A stretch of DNA of 64,000 nucleotides from DATDAH01 sp963823495 (GTDB taxonomy: Bacteria; Actinomycetota; Acidimicrobiia; Acidimicrobiales; DATDAH01). The translations under genes and the position numbers were made by a program. The stretch covers positions 3,472,001 to 3,536,000 of the forward strand of contig CAWGLV010000001.1 of NCBI GenBank assembly GCA_963823495.1, read 5' to 3'. Under the pieces are notes generated by a model. That model worked only from the letters and a program-made list of their open reading frames with translations. It had not been told where the DNA came from and ran no database searches. Below, piece after piece: positions 32,759 through 41,624 of the stretch (the first letter of the stretch is position 1; the number at the start of each line of letters is the position of its first letter).

Positions 32759-34036
32759 GTGTCCACGTGCCCCGTCTGCGGTTTCCCCGAGCTGATCGAA
32801 CCACCCTGGTCCGAGGCCGGTGGATCCGAGGAGACCTGCCCCTCGTGCGGGACGCGGTTCGGGGTCGACGACCGGGCCGACGGCACGGCCGAGGCCCGGG
32901 AGGTCCTGCACGAGGCCCTGCGCCTGGCGTGGATCACGGGCGGCATGGCCTGGCAGTCGACCCGACCACAGCCGGAGGGCTGGGACCCGGTCCGGCAGGT
33001 CGACGCCCTCCGCGACGAGCGACCCGACGGGATGGCCCTGGTGGACCTGGGGCGTTCCGGCCTCCGGGTGACCCCCATCGGGCTGGGCACCGCGGCGATC
33101 GGGCGACCCGCCTACATCAACCTCGGCCACGGCGAGGACCTCGGCGCCGACCGCTCGGTGGCGGCCGTGCAGGCCCAGGCCGTCGACGTGCTCGACACCG
33201 CCTGGGAACACGGCGTGCGCCACGTGGACACCGCCCGGTCCTACGGCCGGGCCGAGGAGTTCGTGGCCCGTTGGATGGAAGCCCGCGAGCTGGGGCGCGA
33301 GGACCTGGCCGTCAGCTCGAAGTGGGGCTACGAGTACACCGCCGACTGGCAGGTCGACCCGCCCGGACCCCACGAGACCAAGGAGCACTCCGTCGGCCAC
33401 CTGCGCCACCAGTGGGAACAGAGTCGGCGCCTGCTCGGCGACCGCCTGGCGCTCTACCAGATCCACTCCGCGACCTGGGACAGCGGGGTGCTCGACGACC
33501 GTCAGGTCCACGATGCGCTGGCCGCCATCCGCGAGGAGGGTGTGGTCATCGGGATCACCTTCAGCGGTACGGCCCAGCGGGACCTGATCCGGCGGTCGAT
33601 GGAGGTCGAGTACGACGGCCGGTTCCTCTTCGAGACCGTGCAGGCCACCTGGAACCTGCTGGAGACCTCGGCCGCGGATGCCCTGGCCGAAGCCGACCAC
33701 GAGGGCATCGGCGTGATCGTGAAGGAGGCCCTGGCCAACGGCCGTCTGACCGAGCGCAACCGGCTCCAGGGCGACGAGGAGCTGGTCGAGGCCCTCGGCG
33801 ATGCCGCCGACATGCTGGGCGTGGGCCTCGACGCCGCCGCGTTGTCGGCCGCCTCGGCCCAGCCCTGGAGCCACACCGTGCTCAGCGGGGCGGCGACTCC
33901 CGATCAGCTCAAGTCCAACCTGCGGTCGGTGGGGGTCACCGACGGCTGGACCGGTCGCATGACCAAGGTCTTCGAGAACTTCGTCGAGGACCCCAAGGAC
34001 TACTGGCGTACGCGATCCTTCCTCCCGTGGACATGA
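32759..34036 (+). CDS. Fusion of small zinc-ribbon protein and aldo/keto reductase
   Basis: A 425-residue protein with two normally separate parts. Residues 1-85 match a widespread free-standing zinc-ribbon family: CPVCGFPELIEPPW, then CPSCGTRFG, WITGGMAWQS and PEGWDPVRQ. Residues about 94-425 are an aldo/keto reductase barrel starting LGRSGLRVTPIGLGTAAIG, with the catalytic Asp/Tyr in HVDTARSYGRAEEFV (about 158-172), the lysine in VSSKWGYEY and the histidine in YQIHSAT. A Met at about residue 91 could be the old reductase start. No frameshift is needed for the fusion. The zinc ribbon may give interaction or redox sensing. Confidence 0.85.
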   Translation: MSTCPVCGFPELIEPPWSEAGGSEETCPSCGTRFGVDDRADGTAEAREVLHEALRLAWITGGMAWQSTRPQPEGWDPVRQVDALRDERPDGMALVDLGRSGLRVTPIGLGTAAIGRPAYINLGHGEDLGADRSVAAVQAQAVDVLDTAWEHGVRHVDTARSYGRAEEFVARWMEARELGREDLAVSSKWGYEYTADWQVDPPGPHETKEHSVGHLRHQWEQSRRLLGDRLALYQIHSATWDSGVLDDRQVHDALAAIREEGVVIGITFSGTAQRDLIRRSMEVEYDGRFLFETVQATWNLLETSAADALAEADHEGIGVIVKEALANGRLTERNRLQGDEELVEALGDAADMLGVGLDAAALSAASAQPWSHTVLSGAATPDQLKSNLRSVGVTDGWTGRMTKVFENFVEDPKDYWRTRSFLPWT

Positions 34037-34124
34037 CCGGCCCTCGTTCCGGCACCGGATCCGGTGGCGCTGACAACCGAGTCCGGGGCCAGGACCGCGG
34101 CCCACGCGGCGCGGGACCGGAGAC

Positions 34125-35498
34125 ATGACGCTGCGGCCGACCCTGGTCCACCCGGACACCGAGCAGTGGACCCAGCCCGGGGGGCCCTGGGACCAACCAC
34201 CGCTGGACGACGTGCTCGGACCCGCCGCAGGCGTCGCCGCGCTGGCCGGGGGCCTGCACGGCACGGGCGTGCGCCGCGGCGACGTCGTGTCCTGGCAGCG
34301 CCCCAACGGGCCGGACGTGGTCACGCTCTACCGGGCCTGCTGGCGGCTGGGCGCGGTGGCCGCCCCGATCCACCACCAGGCCGGCGACGCCGAGGTGGCC
34401 CGCCTGCTGGCCCGGCTCGAGCCGAACGTGTTCTTCGCCCCCGGCGACGACCTGCCCGAGGGCCCACCCGCGGCGGCGACGGGCCGAGCAGGCGACGTGG
34501 CCTGCGTGCTCTGGACCGCGGGCTCGTCGGGGAAGCCGAAAGGCGTGCTGCACGCCCAGCGGGCCCTCGCCTACAAGGCCCGGACGATGGTCGAGGTCCA
34601 CGGCCTGACCTCGCAGGACGTCGTGCTCATGCCCGCCCCCCTGGCCCACATCAGCGGCCTGCTCAACGCCGTCCTCGTCGCTCCGGTCGCCGGCATGCGA
34701 TCGGTGCTCATGGCCAGGTGGGACCCGGAGCGGGCCCTGGACCTGATCGAGGCGGAGGGCGTCACCTACATGGTCGGACCGCCGACGTTCTTCATCGGCC
34801 TCATGGCCGCGGCCGGGTTCGCTCCCGAGCGGGTGGCGTCACTGCGGCTGATCTCGTCCGGCGGCGCGGGGGTGACGCCCGCCTTCATCGACGAGGCCAC
34901 CGAACGCCTGGGCGCGGTGGTGAAGCGGGCCTATGGCTCGACCGAGGCGCCGACGGTCGCCACCACCCACCAGGGAGACCCACCCCAGCGGGCCCGGGAC
35001 ACCGACGGCCGGCCCGCCGGGGTCGTCCGGGTCCGCCTCGGCGACGACGACGAGTTGCTGGTCAGCGGCCCCGAGCTCTTCGTCGGCTACGACGACCGCG
35101 AGGCCACGGCGGAAGCCGTCACCGACGGCTGGTTCCACACCGGCGACCGGGCCACCATCGACGCCGACGGCTGGATCACGATCACCGGCCGGCTCAAGGA
35201 CCTCATCATCCGCGGCGGCGAGAACGTGTCCGTCGCGGCCGTCGAGTCGATCCTCGAGGCCCACCCTTCGGTCCGTCACGCCGTCGTCGTCGGCGAGCCC
35301 GACGATCGCCTCGGCGAACGGGTGGTGGCCGTCGTCGAGGGCTCCGAGACCTTCGACCTGGCCGAGTGCCGACGCTGGTTCGCCGAACAGGGCGCCACCA
35401 GGTTCACCTGGCCCGAACGCGTGGTCGTCGTCGACGCCATCCCCACCCTCCCCGCCGGCAAACCCGACCGCGAGGCCGTCCGCGCCTCCGTCACCTGA
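34125..35498 (+). CDS. AMP-binding acyl-CoA synthetase
   Basis: A 457-residue AMP-forming ligase, shorter than most because the N-terminal region is compact. The P-loop is LWTAGSSGKPKGV (about residues 126-138), A5 is RAYGSTEAPTV, A7 is WFHTGDRATIDADGW, A8 is GRLKDLIIRGGENVS, and the adenylation lysine is in LPAGKPDRE near the C-terminus. It activates a carboxylic acid to the CoA ester; the chain type is unknown. It starts 88 bases after the reductase fusion on the same strand and converges with the acyl-CoA dehydrogenase at 35535. Pyrophosphate is a product. Confidence 0.9.
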   Translation: MTLRPTLVHPDTEQWTQPGGPWDQPPLDDVLGPAAGVAALAGGLHGTGVRRGDVVSWQRPNGPDVVTLYRACWRLGAVAAPIHHQAGDAEVARLLARLEPNVFFAPGDDLPEGPPAAATGRAGDVACVLWTAGSSGKPKGVLHAQRALAYKARTMVEVHGLTSQDVVLMPAPLAHISGLLNAVLVAPVAGMRSVLMARWDPERALDLIEAEGVTYMVGPPTFFIGLMAAAGFAPERVASLRLISSGGAGVTPAFIDEATERLGAVVKRAYGSTEAPTVATTHQGDPPQRARDTDGRPAGVVRVRLGDDDELLVSGPELFVGYDDREATAEAVTDGWFHTGDRATIDADGWITITGRLKDLIIRGGENVSVAAVESILEAHPSVRHAVVVGEPDDRLGERVVAVVEGSETFDLAECRRWFAEQGATRFTWPERVVVVDAIPTLPAGKPDREAVRASVT

Positions 35499-35534
35499 CG
35501 GGTCGTCGAGCCCGACTCACCGGCCGGGCCCGGC

Positions 35535-36581
35535 TCACAGGAGCGGCTGGCCGGCTTCGATCTTCGTGCGGAGGAGCCCGCCGAGGCGGTCGCAGTGCCA
35601 GGTGGCGTCGCCGAAGCTGATGCCGTCGAGTTGGGCCCGCTTGACGAAGAGGTGCAGATCGTGCTCCCAGGTGAAGCCGATGCCGCCGTGGACCTGGAGG
35701 CCGGAGGCCATCACCCGGCGGGAGGCGTCCGAACACCAGGTCTTGGCCGTCGACGCGGCGACCGAGCGGTCGGGGTCACCCGCGCCCAGGGCCCAGGCGG
35801 CGTGGTAGAGGGCCGAGCGCATCCCCTCGACGTCGACCAACATGTCGGCGCAGCGGTGCTTGACCGCCTGGAACGAGCCGATGGGGCGGCCGAACTGCAC
35901 CCGCTCCTTGGCGTACTCGACCGACAGGTCCAGGACCCGGGCCGAGGCCCCGAGCAGCTCGGCCGAGTGGCCCACGGCGCCGAGGTCGATGAAGCGCTCG
36001 ACGGCTTCGGGTCCGCCGAGGCGGACGGCGGGCGCACCGTCCAGGTCGACCCAACCCAGCGCCCGGGTCCGGTCCATCGCCGGCTCGGGCGACGACTCGA
36101 TGCCGTCGACGACGAAGAGCTCGTCCTCGGTCCGCACGATCAGCATGCGGGCCGCGGGTGCGTGGATCACCGGCTCGGGACGGCCGGTCACCGTGGTCCC
36201 CTCGACCGTCACGGGCTTGAACGCGACCGTGCCGACGGCCTCGCCCGTCGTCAGAGCGTCGATCAGCTCGGTCGGCCCGTCGCCCATCACGAGCGCGTCC
36301 AGAGCCAGGGCCTGCTGGAGGACCGGGGCGGGGGCGACGTGGCCGCCGACCGCCTCCAACAGCAGCGCCAACTCGACGATGCCCAGGCCCAGACCGCCTC
36401 GGTCCTCGGGCACCGCGAGGGCCGTCCAGCCCTGCTCGACCATGGCCGACCAGAGCCCGTCGTCGATCCCCCCGCCGGCGTCGACCACCGCCCGGACCTG
36501 CGTCGGCGACGATCGCCCGTCGAGCAAGGAGCGGGCGCCATCCCGCAGCGCGACCTGATCGTCCGAGAGCTCGAAATCCAC
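35535..36581 (-). CDS. Acyl-CoA dehydrogenase, short beta-type subunit
   Basis: A 348-residue acyl-CoA dehydrogenase-fold protein. Family marks are MDFELSDDQVALRDGARSLL at the start, EQGWTALAVPEDRGGLGLG (core LAVPEDRGGLG, about residues 53-63), YAKERVQFGRPIGSFQAVKH and QVHGGIGFTWEHDLHLFVKRA (core HGGIGFTWEHD). The middle beta domain is reduced and lacks the usual E-PGAGSD and GxK/W-TS flavin blocks seen in the divergent partner at 36602. In sterol-degrading bacteria such short and long pairs form alpha2beta2 enzymes. The GTG start lies 20 bases from the partner's start, so a single bidirectional promoter serves both. Confidence 0.88.
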   Translation of the reverse strand: MDFELSDDQVALRDGARSLLDGRSSPTQVRAVVDAGGGIDDGLWSAMVEQGWTALAVPEDRGGLGLGIVELALLLEAVGGHVAPAPVLQQALALDALVMGDGPTELIDALTTGEAVGTVAFKPVTVEGTTVTGRPEPVIHAPAARMLIVRTEDELFVVDGIESSPEPAMDRTRALGWVDLDGAPAVRLGGPEAVERFIDLGAVGHSAELLGASARVLDLSVEYAKERVQFGRPIGSFQAVKHRCADMLVDVEGMRSALYHAAWALGAGDPDRSVAASTAKTWCSDASRRVMASGLQVHGGIGFTWEHDLHLFVKRAQLDGISFGDATWHCDRLGGLLRTKIEAGQPLL

Positions 36582-36586
36582 GTGCG

Positions 36587-36592
36587 TACCAT
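36587..36592 (+). promoter_or_regulatory. -10 box in divergent promoter of acyl-CoA dehydrogenase pair
   Basis: TACCAT lies 9 bases before GTG 36602. The same hexamer read on the other strand is ATGGTA, 6 bases before GTG 36581, so a near-symmetric -10 region may drive both genes. Confidence 0.4.
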
Positions 36593-36601
36593 TGCAGCTT
36601 C

Positions 36602-37780
36602 GTGGACCTGACACCGACCAGCGAGCAGGAGGCCTTTCGCGCCGAACTGCGCGCGTGGCTGGCCGAGCACCCACCGGATGCCGGGCTCCGGGCCCACTCC
36701 GAGGACCTGGCCGCCGAGGTCGTCGCCCTCCGCCGCTGGCAGGCCGAGCTGGCCGGAGGCCGCTGGATCGGGGTCACCTGGCCCGAGGAGTACGGCGGAC
36801 GGGGGGCCGGGGCCCTGCACCACTTCATCGTCCAGGAGGAGCTGGCCCGGGCCCGGGCCCCCGAGCTCGTGGGCCGGATCGGCGTCAACCTGGTCGGGCC
36901 CACCCTGCTGGCCCATGGCACACCCGAACAGAAGGCCCGCTGGCTGCCGCGGATCCTGGCCGCCGACGAGCTCTGGTGCCAGCTCTTCTCCGAGCCCGGC
37001 GCCGGGTCCGACCTGGCCGCGGTGGCCACCCGGGCCGAGCGGGGGGACGGAGGCTGGACCCTCACCGGCCAGAAGGTCTGGACCAGCTACGCCCAGTTCG
37101 CCGACTGGGGCCTCTGCCTGGCCCGCACCGACCCCGATGCGCCCAAGAACCGAGGGATCTCCGCCTTCGCCGTCGACATGCGCGCCGCGGGCGTGGAGGT
37201 CCGTCCCCTGGTGCAGATCACCGGCGAGGCCGAGTTCAACGAGGTCTTCTTCGACGGTGCCTTCGTCCCGGAGGACCAGCTGATCGGCCCCGAGAACCAG
37301 GGCTGGCAGGTCTCCAGCTCGACCCTCACCCACGAGCGGGGCACCAACCCCCGCCAGTTCGTCATCCACGCCCAGTTGCTCGAGGAGCTGTTCCGGCTCG
37401 CCATCGACTCCGGCCGCTACGACGACCCGCGCCTACGGCGCCGGCTGGCCGAGGCCTTCGTCGAGGTCCGCCTCTTCCAACTCCACAACTGGCGCTCGCT
37501 GTCCCGCCTCGCCGCGGGCAAGGAACTGGGACCGGAGGGCAGCACGCTCAAGCTCTACTGGAGCGAGATGAGCAAGCGCCTGCACGAGACGGTCATGGCG
37601 GTGCTGGGCGACGCCGCCCCCCTGTGGCGGGGGGCCACGGACAACCCGGGCGACGGCGAGTGGCAGCGGTCGTGGCTCTACTACCACGCCGCCTCGGTCT
37701 TCGCCGGGACGAACGAGATCCAGCACAACATCATCGGGGAGCGGGTCCTGGGCCTGCCCCGGGAGCCTCGAGCCACGTGA
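36602..37780 (+). CDS. Acyl-CoA dehydrogenase, long alpha-type subunit
   Basis: A 392-residue acyl-CoA dehydrogenase. It has the N-terminal TPTSEQEAFRAELRAWLAEH, the substrate block IGVTWPEEYGGRG, FAD-contact motifs FSEPGAGSDLAAVA (about residues 128-141) and GQKVWTSYAQFADWG (about 158-172), and the C-terminal FAGTNEIQHNIIGERVLGLPR (core FAGTNEIQHNI). It would carry the flavin and active-site face of a heteromeric enzyme with the short subunit at 35535. The stop overlaps the start of the CoA-transferase (GTGA), which links CoA activation to desaturation. Confidence 0.9.
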   Translation: MDLTPTSEQEAFRAELRAWLAEHPPDAGLRAHSEDLAAEVVALRRWQAELAGGRWIGVTWPEEYGGRGAGALHHFIVQEELARARAPELVGRIGVNLVGPTLLAHGTPEQKARWLPRILAADELWCQLFSEPGAGSDLAAVATRAERGDGGWTLTGQKVWTSYAQFADWGLCLARTDPDAPKNRGISAFAVDMRAAGVEVRPLVQITGEAEFNEVFFDGAFVPEDQLIGPENQGWQVSSSTLTHERGTNPRQFVIHAQLLEELFRLAIDSGRYDDPRLRRRLAEAFVEVRLFQLHNWRSLSRLAAGKELGPEGSTLKLYWSEMSKRLHETVMAVLGDAAPLWRGATDNPGDGEWQRSWLYYHAASVFAGTNEIQHNIIGERVLGLPREPRAT

Positions 37781-38991
37781 CCCGCGGACCCCTGGACGGC
37801 CTGCGCGTCCTCGACCTCGGCACCCGAATCGCCGCGCCCTTCTGTGCCGGCGTGCTCGGCGAGCAGGGGGCGGAGGTGATCAAGGTCGAACAGCCGGGCT
37901 CCGGGGACTTCATGCGGGGAATCGGGCCCTTCATCCCCTCTTCGAGCGACTTCGAGGGTCCGGCGGACTACTCGCTCTTCTGGGCGGTCGAGGGTCGAGG
38001 GCGCAAGAGCATCACCCTCGACCTGCGCCAGGCCGAGGGCCAGGCCCTCCTGCGCCGTCTGTCCGACACCGCGGACGTGCTGGTCGAGAACTTCCGGCCC
38101 GGGACCCTCGAGAAGTGGAACATCGCGCCCCAGGCCCTGCCCGATCGCCTGGTCACCGTGCGCATCAGCAGCTTCGGCCAGGACGGGCCCAACGCCTCAC
38201 GGCCCGGTCTGGACCGGGTGGGCATCGGCTTCGGCGGCCTCATGCACCTCACCGGCTACCCCGACCGCCCGCCGGTGCGGGTGGGGGTGACCATCTCGGA
38301 TTACCTCACGGGGGTCTTCGCGGCACAGGCGGCCACCGCCGCCCTCTACCAGCGCGACGCCGGTGGCACCGGGAAGGGGGCGGTCATCGATGCCGCCCTC
38401 TACGGAGCCAGCCTCCGCATCCTGGAGTGGACCCTCGCCGCCTACGACCGCCTCGGCGTCGTCCGTTCCCGGGAGGGCAACCGCCTCGCCAACTCCGCGC
38501 CGCTGGACAACTACCCGACCCGCGACGGCAGGTACGTGTGCGTCGTGGCGGGCAGCGACGCCAACTTCGCCCGGCTCTGCTCGGTGATGGATCGCCCCGA
38601 CCTGCCGACCGATCCCCACTACGACACGCTGGCCAAACGGGCCGCGGCCAGCGACGAGATCAACGGCGTCGTGGCCGAGTGGACCATGACCCTGGCCGCC
38701 GACGAGGTCGTCGAGCGCTGCGTCGCCGCCGACGTCCCGGTGGCCACCGCCTTCACCGCCGCCGACCTCTTCGCCGACCCCCACGTCGCCGCCCGGGGCG
38801 ACCTGGTCACCGTCGAGGACCCCGTCGCCGGCCCGCTCCGCCAGCAGGCCCCCTACCCTCGGCTCGTGGGCGAGACCCCGGCACCCCCCTCAGGAGCACC
38901 CCGCCTGGGGGAGCACACCGACGAGGTGCTCGCCGGGCTGGGTCTGGACGACGCGGCGCTGGCCCGCCTCCGGGACGAGGGTGTCATCTGA
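37777..38991 (+). CDS. CaiB/BaiF (type III) CoA-transferase, single domain
   Basis: A 404-residue CoA-transferase of normal length. It has LDGLRVLDLGTRIAAPFCAG, AEVIKVEQPGSGD (about residues 35-47), GRGRKSITLDLRQAEGQ and LVENFRPGTLEKW. The catalytic aspartate block SDYLTGVFAAQAATAAL (Asp near 171) is intact, unlike the N-terminal domains of the three fused homologs in this window. Members pass CoA from one acyl thioester to another acid without ATP. GTG 37777 overlaps the dehydrogenase stop. The TGATG at its end couples it to a tiny frame, then to a DUF35 and thiolase pair. Confidence 0.92.
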   Translation: MTRGPLDGLRVLDLGTRIAAPFCAGVLGEQGAEVIKVEQPGSGDFMRGIGPFIPSSSDFEGPADYSLFWAVEGRGRKSITLDLRQAEGQALLRRLSDTADVLVENFRPGTLEKWNIAPQALPDRLVTVRISSFGQDGPNASRPGLDRVGIGFGGLMHLTGYPDRPPVRVGVTISDYLTGVFAAQAATAALYQRDAGGTGKGAVIDAALYGASLRILEWTLAAYDRLGVVRSREGNRLANSAPLDNYPTRDGRYVCVVAGSDANFARLCSVMDRPDLPTDPHYDTLAKRAAASDEINGVVAEWTMTLAADEVVERCVAADVPVATAFTAADLFADPHVAARGDLVTVEDPVAGPLRQQAPYPRLVGETPAPPSGAPRLGEHTDEVLAGLGLDDAALARLRDEGVI

Positions 38992-39068
38992 TGCCGACGA
39001 ACGTTCCGAACTTGTGCACCCACCCGCCGGAGATGGCGGGCCGGTGCTCGAGGTTCGGAGGGGTCTGA
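38991..39068 (+). CDS. Possible 25-residue small protein bridging two genes
   Basis: A tiny reading frame, ATG 38991 to TGA 39068. Its ATG overlaps the CoA-transferase stop by one base, and its TGA overlaps the ATG of the DUF35-like gene by one base, TGATG in both cases. It encodes MPTNVPNLCTHPP and ends MAGRCSRFGGV. It may be a real translated bridge that keeps ribosomes coupled, or chance. GGAGGGG inside it is also the ribosome binding site of the next gene. Confidence 0.3.
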   Translation: MPTNVPNLCTHPPEMAGRCSRFGGV

Positions 39069-39457
39069 TGCAGCCCGTCGCCGAGGGGCTGTTCGAACTG
39101 GACGGGGACGGGTCGATCACGCTGGTCGGCGGGTTCTCCCACGTCTCGGGGCACCACCACTTCCCCGTCGGGCCGGTCTGTCCCTACACCGGGGCCGACG
39201 ACGTCGAGGCGGTGCTGCTGCCCCGGGACGGGCGCCTGTGGGCGTGGACGGCGGTGACCCACCCGCCGCCGGGCTACGACGGCCCGGTCCCCTACGGCTT
39301 CGGCGTGGTCGAGCTGGACGGCATCGGCCTGCGGGTCGTGACCCGGCTGACCGAGGCCGACCCGTCCCGCCTCCACCCGGGCCAGCGCATGACGCTGGTG
39401 ACCGACGACCTCGGCGACCAGGTCGCCACGTGGGCCTTCGCCCCGGTCCCCGGATGA
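39068..39457 (+). CDS. DUF35-like OB-fold protein with degenerate zinc ribbon
   Basis: A 129-residue protein related to the DUF35 partners of thiolase-like enzymes. Where the ribbon should have two CxxC pairs it has SHVSGHHHFPVGPVCPYTG (about residues 24-42), with only one cysteine left. The OB-fold then continues as LWAWTAVTHPPPGYDG and YGFGVVELDGIGLRVVTRLT (core GFGVVELDG). GGAGGGG lies 5 bases before the ATG. The gene stands right before an SCP-x-type thiolase, so it most likely forms the usual complex, but without bound zinc. Confidence 0.8.
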   Translation: MQPVAEGLFELDGDGSITLVGGFSHVSGHHHFPVGPVCPYTGADDVEAVLLPRDGRLWAWTAVTHPPPGYDGPVPYGFGVVELDGIGLRVVTRLTEADPSRLHPGQRMTLVTDDLGDQVATWAFAPVPG

Positions 39458-39488
39458 ACCAGGTCGTCGTTCCCGGAGGGCTCGGCCG

Positions 39489-40619
39489 ATGAGCATCGAG
39501 GTGGAGATCGCCGGGGTGGGGATGCACCCGTTCGGTCGCTTCGACGAGCTCGGGCTGGTCGACCTCGGGGTCACCGCCGTGGGCCAGGCGATGACCGGGG
39601 CGGGCATCGGGCCCGGTGGGTTCCAGGCGGCGTACTGCGGGACCGCCTACGGCGGCGTGGCCACGGGTCACCGGGTGCTGGGGGCGCTGGCCCTGACCGG
39701 CACGCCGATCGTCGACGTCGAGGCGGGCTGTGCCAGCGGCGGGGCCGCCCTGCAACTCGGCGCGCAAGCGATCGCCAACGGCCAGTACGACACCGTCCTG
39801 GTCCTCGGCGTCGAGAAGATGCCCAAGGGGATCATCCGCTCGTCCTTCTTCGCCCCCTGGCAGGAGCAGGCCGGGTTCTCCCCCGCTCCTGCCTACTTCG
39901 CCCTGCGGGCCCAGCGTCTCATGGCCGACACCGGCCTGACCAAGGCCGACCTGGCGACCGTCTGTGTGAAGAACCGGGTCCACGGCGCGGCGAACCCGAT
40001 GGCCATGTGGCAGGAGCCGGTGACCGCCGAGGCCGTCCTGGGCAGCCGGGTCGTGTGTGACCCGCTGCACCTCTGGATGCTCTGCTCGCCCAACGAGGGG
40101 GCGGCGGCCGTGGTCCTGCGCCGGGCCACGGGTGACGGAGTCCGCGTGCGGGCCGTCAGCCTGCGCTCCCACCTTCCCGGCAGCGTGCTGTCCGAGGCGA
40201 CGCCGATGGCGGGCCTGGCCGACGACGACATCCCGTCGGCCACCACGCTCGCCGCCGACGACGCCTACGCGGCGGCCGGCCTCGGCCCCGAGGACATCGA
40301 CGTGGTCGAGTGCCAGGACACCGACGCCGCCCGGGAGCTGCTGTCGTGGCAGGAGCTGGCCCTGTGCGCCCCCGGTGACCAGGCCCGGATCCTGGCCGAC
40401 GGCGCCGCCACCCTCGGCGGCGCCCGCCCCATCAACCCCTCCGGCGGCCTCCTCAGCAAGGGCGAGCCCCTGGGGGCCTCCGCCCTCGGCCAGGTCGTGG
40501 AGCTGGTCCACCAGCTCCGGGGCAGCGCCGGCCCCCGCCAGGTCGAGGGAGCGAAGGTCGGTCTCGCCCACGTCGTCGGCCGCGGCGCCAACGCCTGCGT
40601 CACCATCCTCGGCCGCTGA
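39489..40619 (+). CDS. SCP-x-type thiolase / lipid-transfer-like protein
   Basis: A 376-residue thiolase-superfamily enzyme. The nucleophilic cysteine is present in DVEAGCASGGAALQ (about residue 81), the histidine-type block reads NPSGGLLSKGEPLGASALGQ (about 316-335), and a second cysteine lies in VGRGANACVTILGR near the end. Such proteins include SCP-x thiolases and mycobacterial Ltp3/Ltp4 types. As the Cys is kept, it is more likely a thiolase than the Ltp2-like lyase at 23039. It starts 31 bases after the DUF35-like gene on the same strand and ends the run that started with the dehydrogenase at 36602. Confidence 0.87.
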   Translation: MSIEVEIAGVGMHPFGRFDELGLVDLGVTAVGQAMTGAGIGPGGFQAAYCGTAYGGVATGHRVLGALALTGTPIVDVEAGCASGGAALQLGAQAIANGQYDTVLVLGVEKMPKGIIRSSFFAPWQEQAGFSPAPAYFALRAQRLMADTGLTKADLATVCVKNRVHGAANPMAMWQEPVTAEAVLGSRVVCDPLHLWMLCSPNEGAAAVVLRRATGDGVRVRAVSLRSHLPGSVLSEATPMAGLADDDIPSATTLAADDAYAAAGLGPEDIDVVECQDTDAARELLSWQELALCAPGDQARILADGAATLGGARPINPSGGLLSKGEPLGASALGQVVELVHQLRGSAGPRQVEGAKVGLAHVVGRGANACVTILGR

Positions 40620-40671
40620 CCACCGCATCTCGTTGGCTCGACCGGCCTCGGGCAGGCAGGCTGCTCGGTCC

Positions 40672-41613
40672 ATGACCGTCACCGACCCGACCGCGCCGGT
40701 CGCCCAACGGCCGTTGGCCGGGGTCCTCGCCGCGGCGACGGGCGTCGTGCTGTGGGGGTGCCTGGTGCCCCTGGCGAAGTCGGCCGAGGACGTCAACGGG
40801 ATCGTGCTCGGGTTCCACCGCCTCTGGATCGGAGCGCTCGCCGTACTCGTCGTGTTCTACGCCACGGGGGGTCGGCTCAGCCGCCGGACCCTGCGCACCT
40901 CGCTCTGGGGCGGGATCCTCTTCGGCCTCGACATCATCTTCTTCTTCTCGGCCATCAAGCTGACCACCGTCGCCAACGCCACGATCGTGGGGGCGCTGCA
41001 GCCGGCGTTGCTGATCTACGTCGGTGCCCGCTGGTTCGGCGAGCAGGTCGGCGCCGCGCTGGTCGGCCTCACCGTCGTGGCCATCGCGGGAGCGGGCATC
41101 GTCGCGGTCGGATCGGCATCGGGCAGCAGCCAGGACTGGAGCCTCACGGGTGACCTGTGCGCGCTGGCCGCCCTGGCGTCCTGGTCGGGCTACTTCATCG
41201 CCTCCAAGCGGGCCCGGGAGACCCTCAGCTCCCTCGAGTACCTCACCGCCCTCCTCGTCGTGGCGACCGTCGTGGTCGCCCCCTTCGCCGCCGTGGCCCC
41301 CGGCCCCTTCGATCCCGGGGCCGAGGGCTGGGTCATCGTCTTCGTCGTGGCCGTGATCTCCGGAGGCGTCGGCCACTTCCTCATGAACTTCGCCCACCCC
41401 CACATCCCCCTGTACCTGGCCAGCCTCCTGACGCTGGCCGTGCCGGTGATGTCGACAACCGTCGCCATCGTGGTGCTCGACGAGCCCCTGAACGCCGTCC
41501 AGGTCCTCGGCATGGCCGTGGTCCTCGTGGCCGTCGGACTCGTGGTCCTGCGCACGGAGCAGGGCAGGGCAGCGGACGCGATCCCCCTGCTGGAGGCCGA
41601 GCCCCCCGCCTGA
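40672..41613 (+). CDS. EamA/DMT-family transporter
   Basis: A 313-residue membrane protein with ten predicted helices in two EamA repeats (about residues 17-147 and 160-300). The repeats show GVVLWGCLVPLAKS and WSGYFIASKRARETLS near their starts, and the usual second-repeat ending LNAVQVLGMAVVLVAVGLVVL. It would move a small metabolite across the cytoplasmic membrane; the family is too broad to be more exact. ATG 40672 gives a polar N-terminus. Its stop codon falls inside a hairpin shared with the convergent methyltransferase gene. Confidence 0.88.
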   Translation: MTVTDPTAPVAQRPLAGVLAAATGVVLWGCLVPLAKSAEDVNGIVLGFHRLWIGALAVLVVFYATGGRLSRRTLRTSLWGGILFGLDIIFFFSAIKLTTVANATIVGALQPALLIYVGARWFGEQVGAALVGLTVVAIAGAGIVAVGSASGSSQDWSLTGDLCALAALASWSGYFIASKRARETLSSLEYLTALLVVATVVVAPFAAVAPGPFDPGAEGWVIVFVVAVISGGVGHFLMNFAHPHIPLYLASLLTLAVPVMSTTVAIVVLDEPLNAVQVLGMAVVLVAVGLVVLRTEQGRAADAIPLLEAEPPA

Positions 41614-41624
41614 GTGCGGCTCAG
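41610..41624. terminator. Small hairpin holding the stop codons of two convergent genes
   Basis: CTGAG (41610-41614) and CTCAG (41620-41624) form a 5-bp stem around TGCGG. The left arm includes the transporter stop TGA (41611-41613), the right arm the methyltransferase stop (complement of 41621-41623). It is a compact possible terminator between genes only 7 bases apart. Confidence 0.4.
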
